From a virus: 30,475 nt of DNA. A model generated the notes under the pieces. It was given only the letters and a program-made list of their open reading frames with translations, was not told the origin of the DNA and ran no database searches. The translations under genes and the position numbers were made by a program. The DNA lies in IMG/VR virus record IMGVR_UViG_3300020207_000104, positions 1 to 30,475 of that record, one strand, 5' to 3'. Positions 8,442 through 18,418 of this stretch are shown piece by piece; position 1 is the first letter of the stretch; each line of letters starts with the position of its first letter.

Positions 8442-8570
8442 ATGACAGGAAAAAGCCATATACCGAGCCGAAGGCCATGATAACGAGGTTGTTAATACTC
8501 AGAAAAAAGTTCAGTAGGTTCACCGAAAATTTTTTTTCTCACGAGAAAATACTACCCCCAGGGTTTACTA

Positions 8571-8578
8571 TATAAATA
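8571..8578 (+). promoter_or_regulatory. T4-type late promoter -10 box (TATAAATA)
   Basis: An exact late-promoter box 20 bases upstream of the gp25 ATG at 8599, within the 157-base gap after the spike gene. It starts the second baseplate transcript. The rest of the gap (8442-8570) shows no convincing gene; an AT-only hairpin with six to seven pairs lies at 8534-8549. Confidence 0.8.
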
Positions 8579-8598
8579 GACAATAAAAGGATACACCA

Positions 8599-9042
8599 AT
8601 GGCAAGAAGATCGTTCGCAGTAGAGGATGGAAGTTTAAATACTCCGGCTATTGTTACGAGTAGAGCCCGAGCTTATACGGATATCGATCTACTGTTTAAA
8701 GCCAAGGGAAACGGAGATCTATATAAGAAGAATGATGCTGCCGCAGTAAAGCAAGCAGTCAAGAATCTAATACAGACTAACTTCCATGAGAAGCCGTTTG
8801 CTCCTTACTTTGGTGCGAATCTGAGAAACATGCTTTTTGAATTAGCAGGGAATGATGTAGATTATATTGTACAAGAAGATATAAAAGCTGCCATTGCTAA
8901 TTACGAACCAAGAGCAGAAGTAGTAGGAATAGATGTCATTGCTCGACCTGATAATAATAGTATCGGAGTAACGTTGACTTTTAGAGTAAAGAATACGGAC
9001 GAGAATGTCGTTTTAGAAACATCAATATCAAGGTTAAGATAA
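8599..9042 (+). CDS. 25: Baseplate wedge protein gp25
   Basis: A 147-residue member of the GPW/gp25 family, which sits at the inner end of each wedge and nucleates sheath assembly. It shows the family order: a DIDLLF segment near 27-32, AVKQAVKNLIQTNFHEKPF (about 50-68), PYFGANLRNMLFELA, and the conserved NYEPRAEV near 100-107, followed by two beta strands. Length is close to T4 gp25 (132). A GG-containing AAAAGG lies about eight bases upstream of the ATG and a late promoter just before that. The next gene follows after one base. Confidence 0.93.
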   Translation: MARRSFAVEDGSLNTPAIVTSRARAYTDIDLLFKAKGNGDLYKKNDAAAVKQAVKNLIQTNFHEKPFAPYFGANLRNMLFELAGNDVDYIVQEDIKAAIANYEPRAEVVGIDVIARPDNNSIGVTLTFRVKNTDENVVLETSISRLR

Positions 9043-9043
9043 T

Positions 9044-10906
9044 ATGGCAACAACAGTTAGAAGCACAGCACTTGATTTCGATAGAATAAAGACAGCGTTA
9101 GCAAAGGATCTTGCGGCGAGTAACGAATTTCCTGACTTTGATTTCGAAGCAAGTGGTATCAGTAACATACTGGATGTCCTTGCGTATAATACTCATTTAA
9201 ATGGTCTGATAGCAAACTTTGCTACGAATGAGAGTTTCATGCGCACTGCGCAACTCCGGTCTTCAATCGTATCAAGAGCAGAAGAACTTGGTTTGAATAT
9301 TCGCAGTAACACAGCGTCCTCTGCAGTACTCCGTATATCAGTCAATCTATCGACTCTACCAGTTCTACCAACGACAATTAAACTACCACAATATACAGAA
9401 TATACAGCAACACTTGATGGAGTTACATATTCCTTCTATACTCTTGAGGAGTACACCGCAGAGAATAACGGACAAGGAATCTATACCTTCGAAAATGACT
9501 ACGGAAATGGCGTAGGAGATGATACCGATTATCAGATACCTGTCTATCAGGGTGATATTAAAACAAAGAATTTCTATGTAGGTACATCAGATGATTACCA
9601 AGTATATGTGATTCCTGATACTCAAATGGATACTTCCAGTGCAAGAGTATATGTCTATGATACTCCTACCTCAAATTCTTATGAAGAATATACAAGTATT
9701 ACAAAAGCGATTACAGTTAATTCGAGCTCGACTTATTACGATCTCCGCGAGGCGCCTAACGGCGCCTATGAACTTACCTTCGGAGATGGACAGACCTACG
9801 GTAAAGCACCAAGTCCAGGATCAAAGATAGTCGTAACATATCTGAGACCAGATGGAGAAGATGCAAATGGGAGTGCAGACTTCTTTCCACAGAGTACTTT
9901 AACTTATTCAGGCGTGCAATTCGATCAAGGTGTTACAACATTCAGTAATTCAACAGGTGGAAGAAATAAACAAACGATCGAACAGATACGCCAAACAGCG
10001 CCGATCGCGTTTGCATCTCAACAAAGACTTGTAACTCCTGAAGATTATCAAGCACAGATTCTTTCAAACTTTTCTCAAGTTGATGAAGTCGCAGCGTGGG
10101 GTGGACAAGATAATATTCCTATTGACTATGGAAAGGTTTATTTAAGTCTTCAGTTTGATGATGGAACTGATGCAAATACGCAGACTCGTGTCAAAGCGAA
10201 GATTGTATCTGATCTAACAGATAAATTATCAGTAACATCAATCACACCGAAGTTTGTCGATCCAATAAATGTTTATCTTGAATGTACTGTTGATTTTAAT
10301 TATGATCCAGATCTGACAGGACTCACTGCTGGTAACATGGCAACAAAGGTGACAAACATTGTTACCAATTACTTCAATACAATTGATGGATTTGAAAAAA
10401 CATTCCGTCGATCAAATATGTTAACTACAATTGATGAAGCCGAAGAAGCAATCCTTTCTTCAAAAGCGGATGTAAAAATGAGAATGAGATTTGAACCAGA
10501 GTTTGGATCTACCGCAACTTTTGCATACACTATTAATTTTCCAGTTCCACTCGCAGAACCTGATGATGTAAATTATATCATACGGACAACAAACTTTGAG
10601 ATTACAGGTGGAACAGCATATATCCGTAATAAACTGAATAGTACTCAATTAGAACTCGTAAATGCAATAACGAATGAAGTTATTACTTCAAATGTTGGAG
10701 ATTACTATGCTAAGAAAGGTGAGGTTTGGATTTCAGAGATTACACCATTAAGTTCTTCTTCAGGTGGAACTTATATTGAAGTGAGAGCGACTCCATATAA
10801 TCAATCAGTAATTAAACCTTTACGTAATTATATTATTAAACTTGATAAATCCCGGCTTGTTACAAATGCTTTAAGAGATGATCAGAATACGAAAGTAACA
10901 CTCTAA
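9044..10906 (+). CDS. 6: Baseplate wedge protein gp6 (baseplate J-like)
   Basis: A 620-residue homologue of T4 gp6 (660 residues), the wedge protein that forms the inner iris of the baseplate and is related to P2 gpJ. Diagnostic stretches are DFDRIKTALAKDLAASNEF, SNILDVLAYNTHLNGL (about 42-57), MRTAQLRSSIVSRAEELG (about 66-83), and further on GGRNKQTIEQIRQTAP with RLVTPEDYQAQIL near 330, the core of the baseplate J family. The C-terminal 150 residues are beta-rich. Placement after gp25 is the canonical T4-like order. Its stop overlaps the next start (TAATG). Confidence 0.92.
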   Translation: MATTVRSTALDFDRIKTALAKDLAASNEFPDFDFEASGISNILDVLAYNTHLNGLIANFATNESFMRTAQLRSSIVSRAEELGLNIRSNTASSAVLRISVNLSTLPVLPTTIKLPQYTEYTATLDGVTYSFYTLEEYTAENNGQGIYTFENDYGNGVGDDTDYQIPVYQGDIKTKNFYVGTSDDYQVYVIPDTQMDTSSARVYVYDTPTSNSYEEYTSITKAITVNSSSTYYDLREAPNGAYELTFGDGQTYGKAPSPGSKIVVTYLRPDGEDANGSADFFPQSTLTYSGVQFDQGVTTFSNSTGGRNKQTIEQIRQTAPIAFASQQRLVTPEDYQAQILSNFSQVDEVAAWGGQDNIPIDYGKVYLSLQFDDGTDANTQTRVKAKIVSDLTDKLSVTSITPKFVDPINVYLECTVDFNYDPDLTGLTAGNMATKVTNIVTNYFNTIDGFEKTFRRSNMLTTIDEAEEAILSSKADVKMRMRFEPEFGSTATFAYTINFPVPLAEPDDVNYIIRTTNFEITGGTAYIRNKLNSTQLELVNAITNEVITSNVGDYYAKKGEVWISEITPLSSSSGGTYIEVRATPYNQSVIKPLRNYIIKLDKSRLVTNALRDDQNTKVTL

Positions 10907-11868
10907 TGAAAACTCTTAGTGATTTAAATCGTTTACCAATTACTATGAAACGAAGTCTGGTAGGAGATGTCTTACCAGAATATTGGTCTTCTGAATATCC
11001 TAATCTAATTTCTTTCCTTGAAGCTTATTATGATTTCTTAGATAGTGATGAGAATTTTGGTGAACTCATTGAAGATCTTTATACAATAAGAGATATTGAA
11101 GAAGCTACTCTTGATCAAATAGATTTAATGTTTAAAGAAATTGGTATGGGTGTTGCTCATACTCAGTTTACATCACCAAGAGAAGTGATAAGAAACTTTG
11201 GTAGATTCTTTCGAGTAAAAGGTACAGAATACAGCGCCGAAAATTTCTTCCGTGCATTCTTTAATGAAGACGCTTGGCTAGAATATCCTAAGCATAACTT
11301 ATTTACAGTTGGTCAATCTACATTAGGTATTGATGGATTAGATGTATTACAAGATGGTAAACTAAATCAGATTTTATCTGTTCTTGTAAAATCTCCAATC
11401 TCAATTGCAACATGGGGTAATTTATATCGAAAGCATGTTCATCCAGCTGGTTTTTATCTAGGCGCTGAAGTTTTAATCACAACTTTATTTGATGTAGGAG
11501 CATCAGCTCCAATTGTTGTTTTAGATTCTGATGGCGAGGTTATAGTTGAAGAAGTTACAACCTTCTTATCACAAGGTGCAGAACAAGATCTAACTCTACT
11601 ACAAACAATGGGCGCAACCATGTATGTATTAGATTCAATACAAAATAGATTAATATGGACAAACATGGATGGGCTGTACGAATATGATTCGAGTTATACA
11701 GATAGAAATGCAGATTCTACACAAGAAGTCTTTAATGTTAGACTTGATCCAAGTATTCAGATTAGAGGATATAAAGATATTGTAATATCTGATTTTGATA
11801 GTGATTATACATCTATTTATGATTTAATGGAAGCATCTTATGACTTTGAACCATCGGTTCGGGTATAA
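10906..11868 (+). CDS. Baseplate wedge protein, gp7/tail protein I-like
   Basis: A 320-residue protein between gp6 and gp8, the position of gp7 in T4, although T4 gp7 is over 1000 residues. The N-terminal 130 residues look like a tail-protein-I/gp7 N-terminal wedge domain: LPEYWSSEYPNLISFLEAYY, LIEDLYTIRDIEEATLDQID, then GRFFRVKGTEYSAENFFRAFF. This part would clamp around gp6. The middle and C-terminal parts are beta-rich with many Asp and have no motif I recognise. It shares TAATG with gp6, so it is co-translated. A gp7 role is inferred from position and the N-terminal pattern. Confidence 0.6.
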   Translation: MKTLSDLNRLPITMKRSLVGDVLPEYWSSEYPNLISFLEAYYDFLDSDENFGELIEDLYTIRDIEEATLDQIDLMFKEIGMGVAHTQFTSPREVIRNFGRFFRVKGTEYSAENFFRAFFNEDAWLEYPKHNLFTVGQSTLGIDGLDVLQDGKLNQILSVLVKSPISIATWGNLYRKHVHPAGFYLGAEVLITTLFDVGASAPIVVLDSDGEVIVEEVTTFLSQGAEQDLTLLQTMGATMYVLDSIQNRLIWTNMDGLYEYDSSYTDRNADSTQEVFNVRLDPSIQIRGYKDIVISDFDSDYTSIYDLMEASYDFEPSVRV

Positions 11869-11871
11869 ATA
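11864..11871 (+). promoter_or_regulatory. T4-type late promoter -10 box (TATAAATA)
   Basis: An exact box 26 bases upstream of the gp8 ATG at 11898. It begins in the last codons of the gp7-like gene and overlaps its stop codon. Confidence 0.8.
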
Positions 11872-11897
11872 ATAGAAAATAATTTAGGGCATAGAAA

Positions 11898-13256
11898 ATG
11901 GTAGCAGTAATAACAGATTATTTTAGAAGTAATATCGTCAGATATATTACTGATGGTATTAACGACTCCAGTGAGCATATGTACATTGGCCTAGGTAGAT
12001 CTGAGTATTGGGATAGTACTGATACACCTCCTCCGCCAGTGAACACAGCAGAAGAAATTAAAAACTTTAGAGAAAGTTTACAAGCTGTAAAGAAAATCAC
12101 TGACACATCTTATGTTGTTCCAAGAGTTAATTGGACGACTGGCACAACTTATTCACAATGGGATGATACTCAAGCAGGTTATCCAACACCCAATTATTAT
12201 GTGATGACTCAAAACTACGGAGTCTATATGTGTTTAAGAACTGGAAGAAATGATACAGGAGCAACTGTTCCTTCTATAGTAGAACCTTCCGGCTCAAATA
12301 ACGATCCATTTGAAACTGCTGATGGATATGTTTGGAAATTCCTATTTACTATTTCTGCAATTGAAGCTAACTATTTCCTTTCTGCTAATTATATGCCCGT
12401 AAGCAGAATTGTCGGTGAGTTAGATTCAGATGCGACTGGTATTCAATTAAAGCATAAAGAAATTCAAGATCAAGCTGTGCCCGGCATGATTTCTTCCATT
12501 GTTGTAACTGATGGTGGATCTGGATACTCTTCACCTCCTACTGTTACTATTACTGGTAACGGAACTACAGCAGCAGCAATTGCTACAATTGATTCTGCAA
12601 CAGATTCTGGTAGAGTTGCTAAGATTGAATTCCTAAACGATTCTTCTACTTTATTATATCCTTATGGGTATGATTATGGTCAAGTCACATTATCAGGTGG
12701 AGGCGGATCAGGTGCTGAAGCTAGATTAGTTATTTCACCTCCTCAAGGATTTGGAGCAGATGCGCCAAATGATTTAAGATCTTCTGGAATTATGATTCAT
12801 ACTAAAGTTTCTGGATCAGAAGAAGATTTTATTGTTGTCCAAGATTTCCGTCAAGTTGGTCTAATAAGAAATCCTGTAAAAGGAGATGGAAGTGATTCAG
12901 ACTTTACTGCAGACACAGGTAATGCATTACAAGCTTTAAACTTATCATCTACAACAGTAGCCTTTAGTGTTGATAAAACAATTGTAGGTGGAACTTCAGG
13001 CACAAAGGCTTATATTGATGAAGTAGATTCAAATTTATTATATTATCATCAAAACTCTACAACTGGATATGGCACCTTTACATTAGGTGAAACAATAACA
13101 GAATCTGATGGTTCTGGTGAAGGAGTACTAGGATCTATCATAGATAGTTCAGAAGTCGATCCATTCTCTGGAGAAGTCCTATACATTGATAATAGAACAG
13201 CAGTTGAGAGAATGTCTAATCAAACAGAAGATGTTAAAATCATTCTACAATTATAA
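11898..13256 (+). CDS. 8: Baseplate wedge protein gp8
   Basis: A 452-residue homologue of T4 gp8 (334 residues). Shared hallmarks are MYIGLGRSEYW with a following PPPP run (28-48), VPRVNWTTG, the YGVYMCL strand, DGYVWKFLF at 142-150, and the C-terminal EVLYIDNRTAVERMSNQTED (426-445), which is nearly diagnostic. The extra length comes from two modules: a glycine-rich repeat domain at about 197-282 (IVVTDGGSGYSSPPTVTI), common in marine phage virion proteins, and a beta module at about 355-405 resembling the insert in gp53. A late promoter lies 26 bases upstream; TAGGG serves as the ribosome site. Confidence 0.9.
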   Translation: MVAVITDYFRSNIVRYITDGINDSSEHMYIGLGRSEYWDSTDTPPPPVNTAEEIKNFRESLQAVKKITDTSYVVPRVNWTTGTTYSQWDDTQAGYPTPNYYVMTQNYGVYMCLRTGRNDTGATVPSIVEPSGSNNDPFETADGYVWKFLFTISAIEANYFLSANYMPVSRIVGELDSDATGIQLKHKEIQDQAVPGMISSIVVTDGGSGYSSPPTVTITGNGTTAAAIATIDSATDSGRVAKIEFLNDSSTLLYPYGYDYGQVTLSGGGGSGAEARLVISPPQGFGADAPNDLRSSGIMIHTKVSGSEEDFIVVQDFRQVGLIRNPVKGDGSDSDFTADTGNALQALNLSSTTVAFSVDKTIVGGTSGTKAYIDEVDSNLLYYHQNSTTGYGTFTLGETITESDGSGEGVLGSIIDSSEVDPFSGEVLYIDNRTAVERMSNQTEDVKIILQL

Positions 13257-13267
13257 AGAGCTAGCAC

Positions 13268-16200
13268 ATGACGATAAATTACACTGAAAAATTATTTGAA
13301 ACTAGATACCGAGATGACTACGCGGATAGTAACGGGTTTGTTCGTATCTTATTCAACAATGGACGTCACTTACAAGCTAGAGAGTTAACACAATCTCAAA
13401 CGATTATTCAAAAGCAATTGGAAAGATTCGGCCGCAATATTTTTAAAGAGGGCGCTGATGTTCTTCCTGGAGCAGTTGCTTTAAATAATAAGTATGAATT
13501 TGTAAAATTAGATGCTGGAGTTTACTCTGTTCCAGTTGATGGAAGCATTCTTGATGAAACATTTGTTGGTCAAAATTCAAATGTAAGAGTAAAAGTTTTA
13601 GAGCAAGTTGGGATTGAAGGATCTGATCCTCATACACTTTATGTAGAATATACCAATACGATAGGTGGAACAGTTAGTGATACTCCAATTAGATTAACAC
13701 CTGGTGAAGATATTGTAGGTGTTTCTACTGGTACTATTTTAAGAGTACAAACAACAAACACAATTTCAAATCCAGCGGTTGGACAAGGCGTCAAGTTCTC
13801 CGTAGATGAGGGTTCCTTTTTCGTCAATGGTTTCTTTGTATTTGCGCCCAAACAAGAAATAATTATTCAAAAGTATAGCCCCATTTATACTGGTACTGTT
13901 GGATTTAAAGTTGTTCAAGACATTGTTACAGAAGATGATGATGAATCTCTTTATGATAACTCACAAAAACTTCCTAATACTACAGCACCTGGTGCAGATA
14001 GATTTAGAATTACATTAACTTTAATTGATGAAGCAAATACAAGTGCAACTGATACATTTGTTTATTTAGCTAAAGTAATAAATTCAAATGTTGTAGATGC
14101 TGTAACCGGATTTAATCAATATAATAAAATAAATGACTTAATTGCTTTAAGAACAAAGGAAGAATCTGGAAACTATTTAGTGCGTCCATTTAAAATTTTG
14201 TATGATTCAGCAGATGCAACAAATCTAAATTTAAATATTTCTGATGGCACAGCTTATGTTAATGGATATAGAGTTAATAAAGATTATCCTACAGAATTAG
14301 AAGTGCCTAGAGCTCAAGATACCGAGCAATTAGAAAATGAAGTAGTTGCAAGTAACTTTGGAAACTATGTTATTGCAAGTACTTTAATAGGTTTACCTGA
14401 TATATCCACATTTTCTGAAGTTAATTTAAGAGATAATGCTACTTATGGATCTGGATCTAATATAGGTACCGCTAGAATTAGATCTATTGACCGTGTTGGT
14501 GATGGTACTTATAGAATTTATCTATTTAATATTGCAATGTCTGGTGGTAATAATTTTAGAAACGTTAAATCTCTTGGAACTTCTTCAATTAATAATGCCA
14601 CTTTATTATTAGAAAATAATTTAGCGGTATTAAAAGAAGCAAATAATATAGATTTATTATTTCCTCTTCCACAAATTAGACCTTCTACAATTAATGACAT
14701 ATCATTAACAGTACAGAGAAAAATCAATGCTGTAACGGATGGTGCTGGAGCAGTTGATTTAACTTTATCAGCAGCAGGTGAAACCTGGGCAAGTACTTCT
14801 GATTGGATTACAGCAGTAGATTCTGATGGAGCTTTAGTCACTCCATCGATTTCAGGATCTGGTACTACGACAGCTTCTATTTCAGGCGCGCCATTTAATT
14901 CTAATTTAACACTTTTTGCTTATGTTAATAAAAGTGTTGGAACAGTTAAACAAAAGTTAATACAAGAAACTACTGGAAATCAAGGAAGCTTAAACACTGG
15001 TGGTAATGGAGAGCGTTACGTAGACCTTGCTGTTCCTGATGCTTTTCAAGTGAATTATATTAGACAAGATAGTGAAAACGGCGCAGACATTTCTGACCAA
15101 TTTAACTTAGATACTGGCCAAAGAGATGCATATTATGATATTTCTAGATTAGTGCTTAAAGGCGGTATTGCAGTACCAACAAATGTTTTCTGGTCAATTA
15201 AACATTTTCAGCACGCCACTTCAGGTGATTTCTTTGGAATTAATTCATACTCTTCATTAAGCTACACTGATATTCCATCATATACTAAACAAGATGGAAC
15301 CGTAGTTGATTTAAGAAATGTTATGGATTTTCGTTCAGTTAAAAACGTTGGTGATACTTTTGTTGGCGGAACTGGACGAATTCATGAACTTCCAAAAAAT
15401 ACTGACGTTATTAATTCCGACATTACTTATTATCTACCAAGATATGATAAAGTTATAGTTGATGAACAAGGAGAGTTATCTGTATTACAAGGTATTTCTT
15501 CTTTAACACCAAAGTTTAAAGAAGTTTCGCCAAATGCTTTAGAATTATATAGAGTTAAAATGAATCCATTTACTCTACATGATAGTGATATGGTAACTCA
15601 ATTCATAGAAGCCAAAGGCTATACTATGAAAGACATTGGTTTAATAGAAAAAAGAGTAAACACTTTAGAAAAAGCTGTTAGTCTTTCATTACTTGAATTA
15701 GATACTAATGCATTAGAATTAATTGATTCAAATGGAACACCCAGAACTAAATCTGGATTTGCAGTAGATAACTTTACGAGTCATATTTTATCTGATACTA
15801 CAAGTTCAGAATATAAAGCGTCAATTAATCCTAGTCAACAAACTTTAAATTCTGCATATGTTGAAAAAAATGTTGGATTAGTGTATGATTCTTCTTTATC
15901 GACTAATACTGTGTTAAAAGGCGATAATGTATATGTAAAATATAATGAAACAAGTTATATTTCTCAACCTCAAGTTTCTAATACTCAAAGCGCCAATCCA
16001 TTTACTACTTCTTTATATAATGGCACAGTGATTTTATCAGGTGCTTCTGATGAACATAGAGATACAAAAACTCCAGCCACTGTAGTATTACAAGGGGGTG
16101 TAAGTTTAACGCCAAAACAAGAATTACTTTATTCATTTAATGAATGGGGATGGAATGGTATTGATAGAAATTCTACTGTAACAACTAGAGTTGTAGAAAA

Positions 16201-18208
16201 TGAAACAATTAGAGAAGTGGTTAATGATAGAATAGTTGATGTAACTTTAATTCCATTTATGAGATCAAGAAAAGTTTATTTTAAAGCTGTAGGTTTAAGA
16301 CCTAATACAAGAATTATTCCTTATTTTGATGGTGTTAATGTTAGTGATTGGTGCAAATCTGAAGCCTTCCAAAGAATTAATACAAATAAAGCCGAATACG
16401 GAAACACTAAATCTAAATTAACAAGTCATCCAGATGGAAGTTCTAATTTATTTACCGATGCTAAAGGTGAAGTTTCTGGTTCTTTCTTTATACCTAATAC
16501 ACCAAGTATTAGATTTAGAACTGGTGTAAAAGAATTTACTTTATTAGATATTACAACTTTTGATCCAGATACTTCAGGTTCTGTAGCTTCTGCTTCTTTT
16601 GCAGCAGAAGGTGTTATAGAAACTAAAACAGCTAATCTTGTTAATACAAGAAGAGTTAATCCACCAAACTTAACAAGAAAGCATAATCCATTAGCTCAAT
16701 CTTTTTATGTTGCTGAAACAACTGGTGTGTTTTTAACTAAAATAAGATTATATTTTAAAAATAAATCTAGTACTCTTCCAATTTGGATTCAATTAAGACC
16801 TATGAAAAATGGGGCGCCGAGTGATGAGGTTATTATACCAGGTTCAAATAAAATCTTAGATCCTATTAATGTTCAAACTTCAACCGATGGAAGTGTAGGA
16901 ACTGATTTTGAATTTGATGAACCTATTTATTTAAACCCACAAACAGAATATGCTTTAGTAGTTCTTACAGATGCTTCTGATTATAATCTTTTCATTTCAA
17001 GAATGGGCGAGTTTGAATTAGGATCTACTGAAAAGAGAATTACAAAACAACCTACATTAGGTTCTATGTTTAAACCTCAAAGCGTTGCAGATTGGGAGCC
17101 TTCACAATTAGAAGATTTAATGTTTATAGCTTATAGAGCTTCATTTTCTACTGGAACATCAACTGCGTATTTAGAAAATATAAGCTTACCTAATAAACTT
17201 CTCGGTGATAATCCAATTACTACAACTTCAGGTTCAGCTGAAATCACAGTAAAACATAATGAACATGGTTTATTTGTTGGAGACACTGTTACTCTTAGTG
17301 GTATTGTTGGTAATATTGGTGGATTCTCACAAGATAGCTTAAACGCCAATCATATTATCACAGCAATTGATGGAACTGGATATACTTTTGACATGGATTC
17401 AACTGCAAGCATTACAACTACTTCTGGTGGTGATGATGTAATTGCATCAGATCAAATGCTAATGGATAAAGTCTTCCCTTATATTGAAACGATTGCGCCA
17501 GAAGAAACTGCTTTACAGTATAAAGGTAAATTCCACACTGGTAAATCTTTTGCTGGAAATGAAACAGCTTATGCTGAGGATGTTATCTTTACAAGTCTTA
17601 ATAATAAAGAATATAATTTCTTTCCAGCTCCAAGAGTTATAGCGCAAAGTTCAAAAGAAACTTCATTAGCAACTTCTACTGCTAAAATGAATGTATTAAT
17701 GACTACTGCATCTGAATATGTATCACCTATTGTTGATTTACAAAGAAGTTCATTAACAGGTATATCACATAAAATAGATGATCAAGCAGCAGCTCCTGCA
17801 TCAGGTAAAAATGTTCCTTTAAATTATGTAGCAGAAACTGATCCAGCTGAAGGTTCTTCTTTATCAAAGCATATAACAAAGCCTGTTACTCTTATTCAAG
17901 ATGCTGTTGGTTTAAAAATTGTATTTAGTGCAAATAGACCATCAGTTTCTACTATAGAAGTTTATTATAAAGCAATTACTGAAGACGAAGATTTAAACTT
18001 AGTTGATTGGTCACTTGCTACAATAGAGACGGAAGTTCCTTCTGATGAGAATAGAGATGAATTTAGAGAATATAGATACCTAGTTGGAGGAAGTAGCGGT
18101 AGCCTATCTTCATTCTCGGTATACCAACTAAAAATTGTTATGAAATCTACAAATAGTTCTAAGGTTCCTGTAATAAAAGATTTAAGAGCAATTGCGCTAG
18201 GGACATAA
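13268..18208 (+). CDS. Giant virion structural protein, DUF4815-type
   Basis: At 1646 residues this is the largest complete gene here. The N-terminal 60 residues (DYADSNGFVRILFNNGRHLQ, ARELTQSQTIIQKQLERFG, IFKEGADVLPG) match the DUF4815 family of T4-like marine phage structural proteins. Later parts are beta-rich; AQSFYVAETTGVFLTKIRLY near 1140 recalls a jelly-roll receptor or attachment domain, and residues about 1320-1390 hold a small module with HGLFVGDTVTLSG seen in many fibre proteins. It follows gp8 where T4 has gp9 and gp10, so it may connect wedge to fibres. That role is inferred from position. AAGAG lies before the ATG; the next gene starts one base after its stop. Codons are strongly A/T-ending. 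Confidence 0.7.
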   Translation: MTINYTEKLFETRYRDDYADSNGFVRILFNNGRHLQARELTQSQTIIQKQLERFGRNIFKEGADVLPGAVALNNKYEFVKLDAGVYSVPVDGSILDETFVGQNSNVRVKVLEQVGIEGSDPHTLYVEYTNTIGGTVSDTPIRLTPGEDIVGVSTGTILRVQTTNTISNPAVGQGVKFSVDEGSFFVNGFFVFAPKQEIIIQKYSPIYTGTVGFKVVQDIVTEDDDESLYDNSQKLPNTTAPGADRFRITLTLIDEANTSATDTFVYLAKVINSNVVDAVTGFNQYNKINDLIALRTKEESGNYLVRPFKILYDSADATNLNLNISDGTAYVNGYRVNKDYPTELEVPRAQDTEQLENEVVASNFGNYVIASTLIGLPDISTFSEVNLRDNATYGSGSNIGTARIRSIDRVGDGTYRIYLFNIAMSGGNNFRNVKSLGTSSINNATLLLENNLAVLKEANNIDLLFPLPQIRPSTINDISLTVQRKINAVTDGAGAVDLTLSAAGETWASTSDWITAVDSDGALVTPSISGSGTTTASISGAPFNSNLTLFAYVNKSVGTVKQKLIQETTGNQGSLNTGGNGERYVDLAVPDAFQVNYIRQDSENGADISDQFNLDTGQRDAYYDISRLVLKGGIAVPTNVFWSIKHFQHATSGDFFGINSYSSLSYTDIPSYTKQDGTVVDLRNVMDFRSVKNVGDTFVGGTGRIHELPKNTDVINSDITYYLPRYDKVIVDEQGELSVLQGISSLTPKFKEVSPNALELYRVKMNPFTLHDSDMVTQFIEAKGYTMKDIGLIEKRVNTLEKAVSLSLLELDTNALELIDSNGTPRTKSGFAVDNFTSHILSDTTSSEYKASINPSQQTLNSAYVEKNVGLVYDSSLSTNTVLKGDNVYVKYNETSYISQPQVSNTQSANPFTTSLYNGTVILSGASDEHRDTKTPATVVLQGGVSLTPKQELLYSFNEWGWNGIDRNSTVTTRVVENETIREVVNDRIVDVTLIPFMRSRKVYFKAVGLRPNTRIIPYFDGVNVSDWCKSEAFQRINTNKAEYGNTKSKLTSHPDGSSNLFTDAKGEVSGSFFIPNTPSIRFRTGVKEFTLLDITTFDPDTSGSVASASFAAEGVIETKTANLVNTRRVNPPNLTRKHNPLAQSFYVAETTGVFLTKIRLYFKNKSSTLPIWIQLRPMKNGAPSDEVIIPGSNKILDPINVQTSTDGSVGTDFEFDEPIYLNPQTEYALVVLTDASDYNLFISRMGEFELGSTEKRITKQPTLGSMFKPQSVADWEPSQLEDLMFIAYRASFSTGTSTAYLENISLPNKLLGDNPITTTSGSAEITVKHNEHGLFVGDTVTLSGIVGNIGGFSQDSLNANHIITAIDGTGYTFDMDSTASITTTSGGDDVIASDQMLMDKVFPYIETIAPEETALQYKGKFHTGKSFAGNETAYAEDVIFTSLNNKEYNFFPAPRVIAQSSKETSLATSTAKMNVLMTTASEYVSPIVDLQRSSLTGISHKIDDQAAAPASGKNVPLNYVAETDPAEGSSLSKHITKPVTLIQDAVGLKIVFSANRPSVSTIEVYYKAITEDEDLNLVDWSLATIETEVPSDENRDEFREYRYLVGGSSGSLSSFSVYQLKIVMKSTNSSKVPVIKDLRAIALGT

Positions 18209-18209
18209 T

Positions 18210-18416
18210 ATGAAATTTTTACCGGTAGAAGGAAATAGCGATTTAGTAAAAGATCCTAATACAGGAGCTATTTTAAATACTTCTAGTAATATTGCAATTG
18301 CAAGAAGAGCTAAAGAGGCACGGAAACAAAAAGAAAAAGAATTAATTGAACTAAAAGAAGAAGTAAAAGAATTGAAAACTATGTTAAATGTACTTCTAAA
18401 TAAATTGGATAATTAA
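18210..18416 (+). CDS. Small coiled-coil virion or assembly protein
   Basis: A 68-residue protein. The N-terminal part contains LVKDPNTGAILNTSSN, a stretch I recall as conserved in small proteins at this position in T4-like marine phages. Residues 30-66 form an uninterrupted charged heptad-like helix (ARRAKEARKQKEKELIELKE, then VKELKTMLNVLLNKL), a likely coiled coil. It starts one base after the giant protein stop, with AGGG upstream, and is followed two bases later by the next gene. Exact function is unknown; a short bridging or trimerising part of the fibre network is plausible. Confidence 0.65.
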   Translation: MKFLPVEGNSDLVKDPNTGAILNTSSNIAIARRAKEARKQKEKELIELKEEVKELKTMLNVLLNKLDN

Positions 18417-18418
18417 TT

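Noticed and set aside
8442-8482. Tiny reading frame of 11 codons starting at the ATG after the spike gene
   Set aside because: Too short, no ribosome site of note and no recognisable product.
8534-8549. Hairpin TTTTCT/AGAAAA in the gap before gp25, considered as a terminator
   Set aside because: The stem is nearly all A-T and no T run follows it, so it is not a convincing intrinsic terminator.
13252-13259. TATAAAGA resembling a late promoter before the giant structural gene
   Set aside because: It has a mismatch and lies only eight bases from the ATG, so transcription would start at or after the start codon.
14518-14841. Minus-strand open frame of 107 codons inside the DUF4815-type gene
   Set aside because: Shadow of a continuous 1646-residue coding frame; sequence has no protein-like motif.
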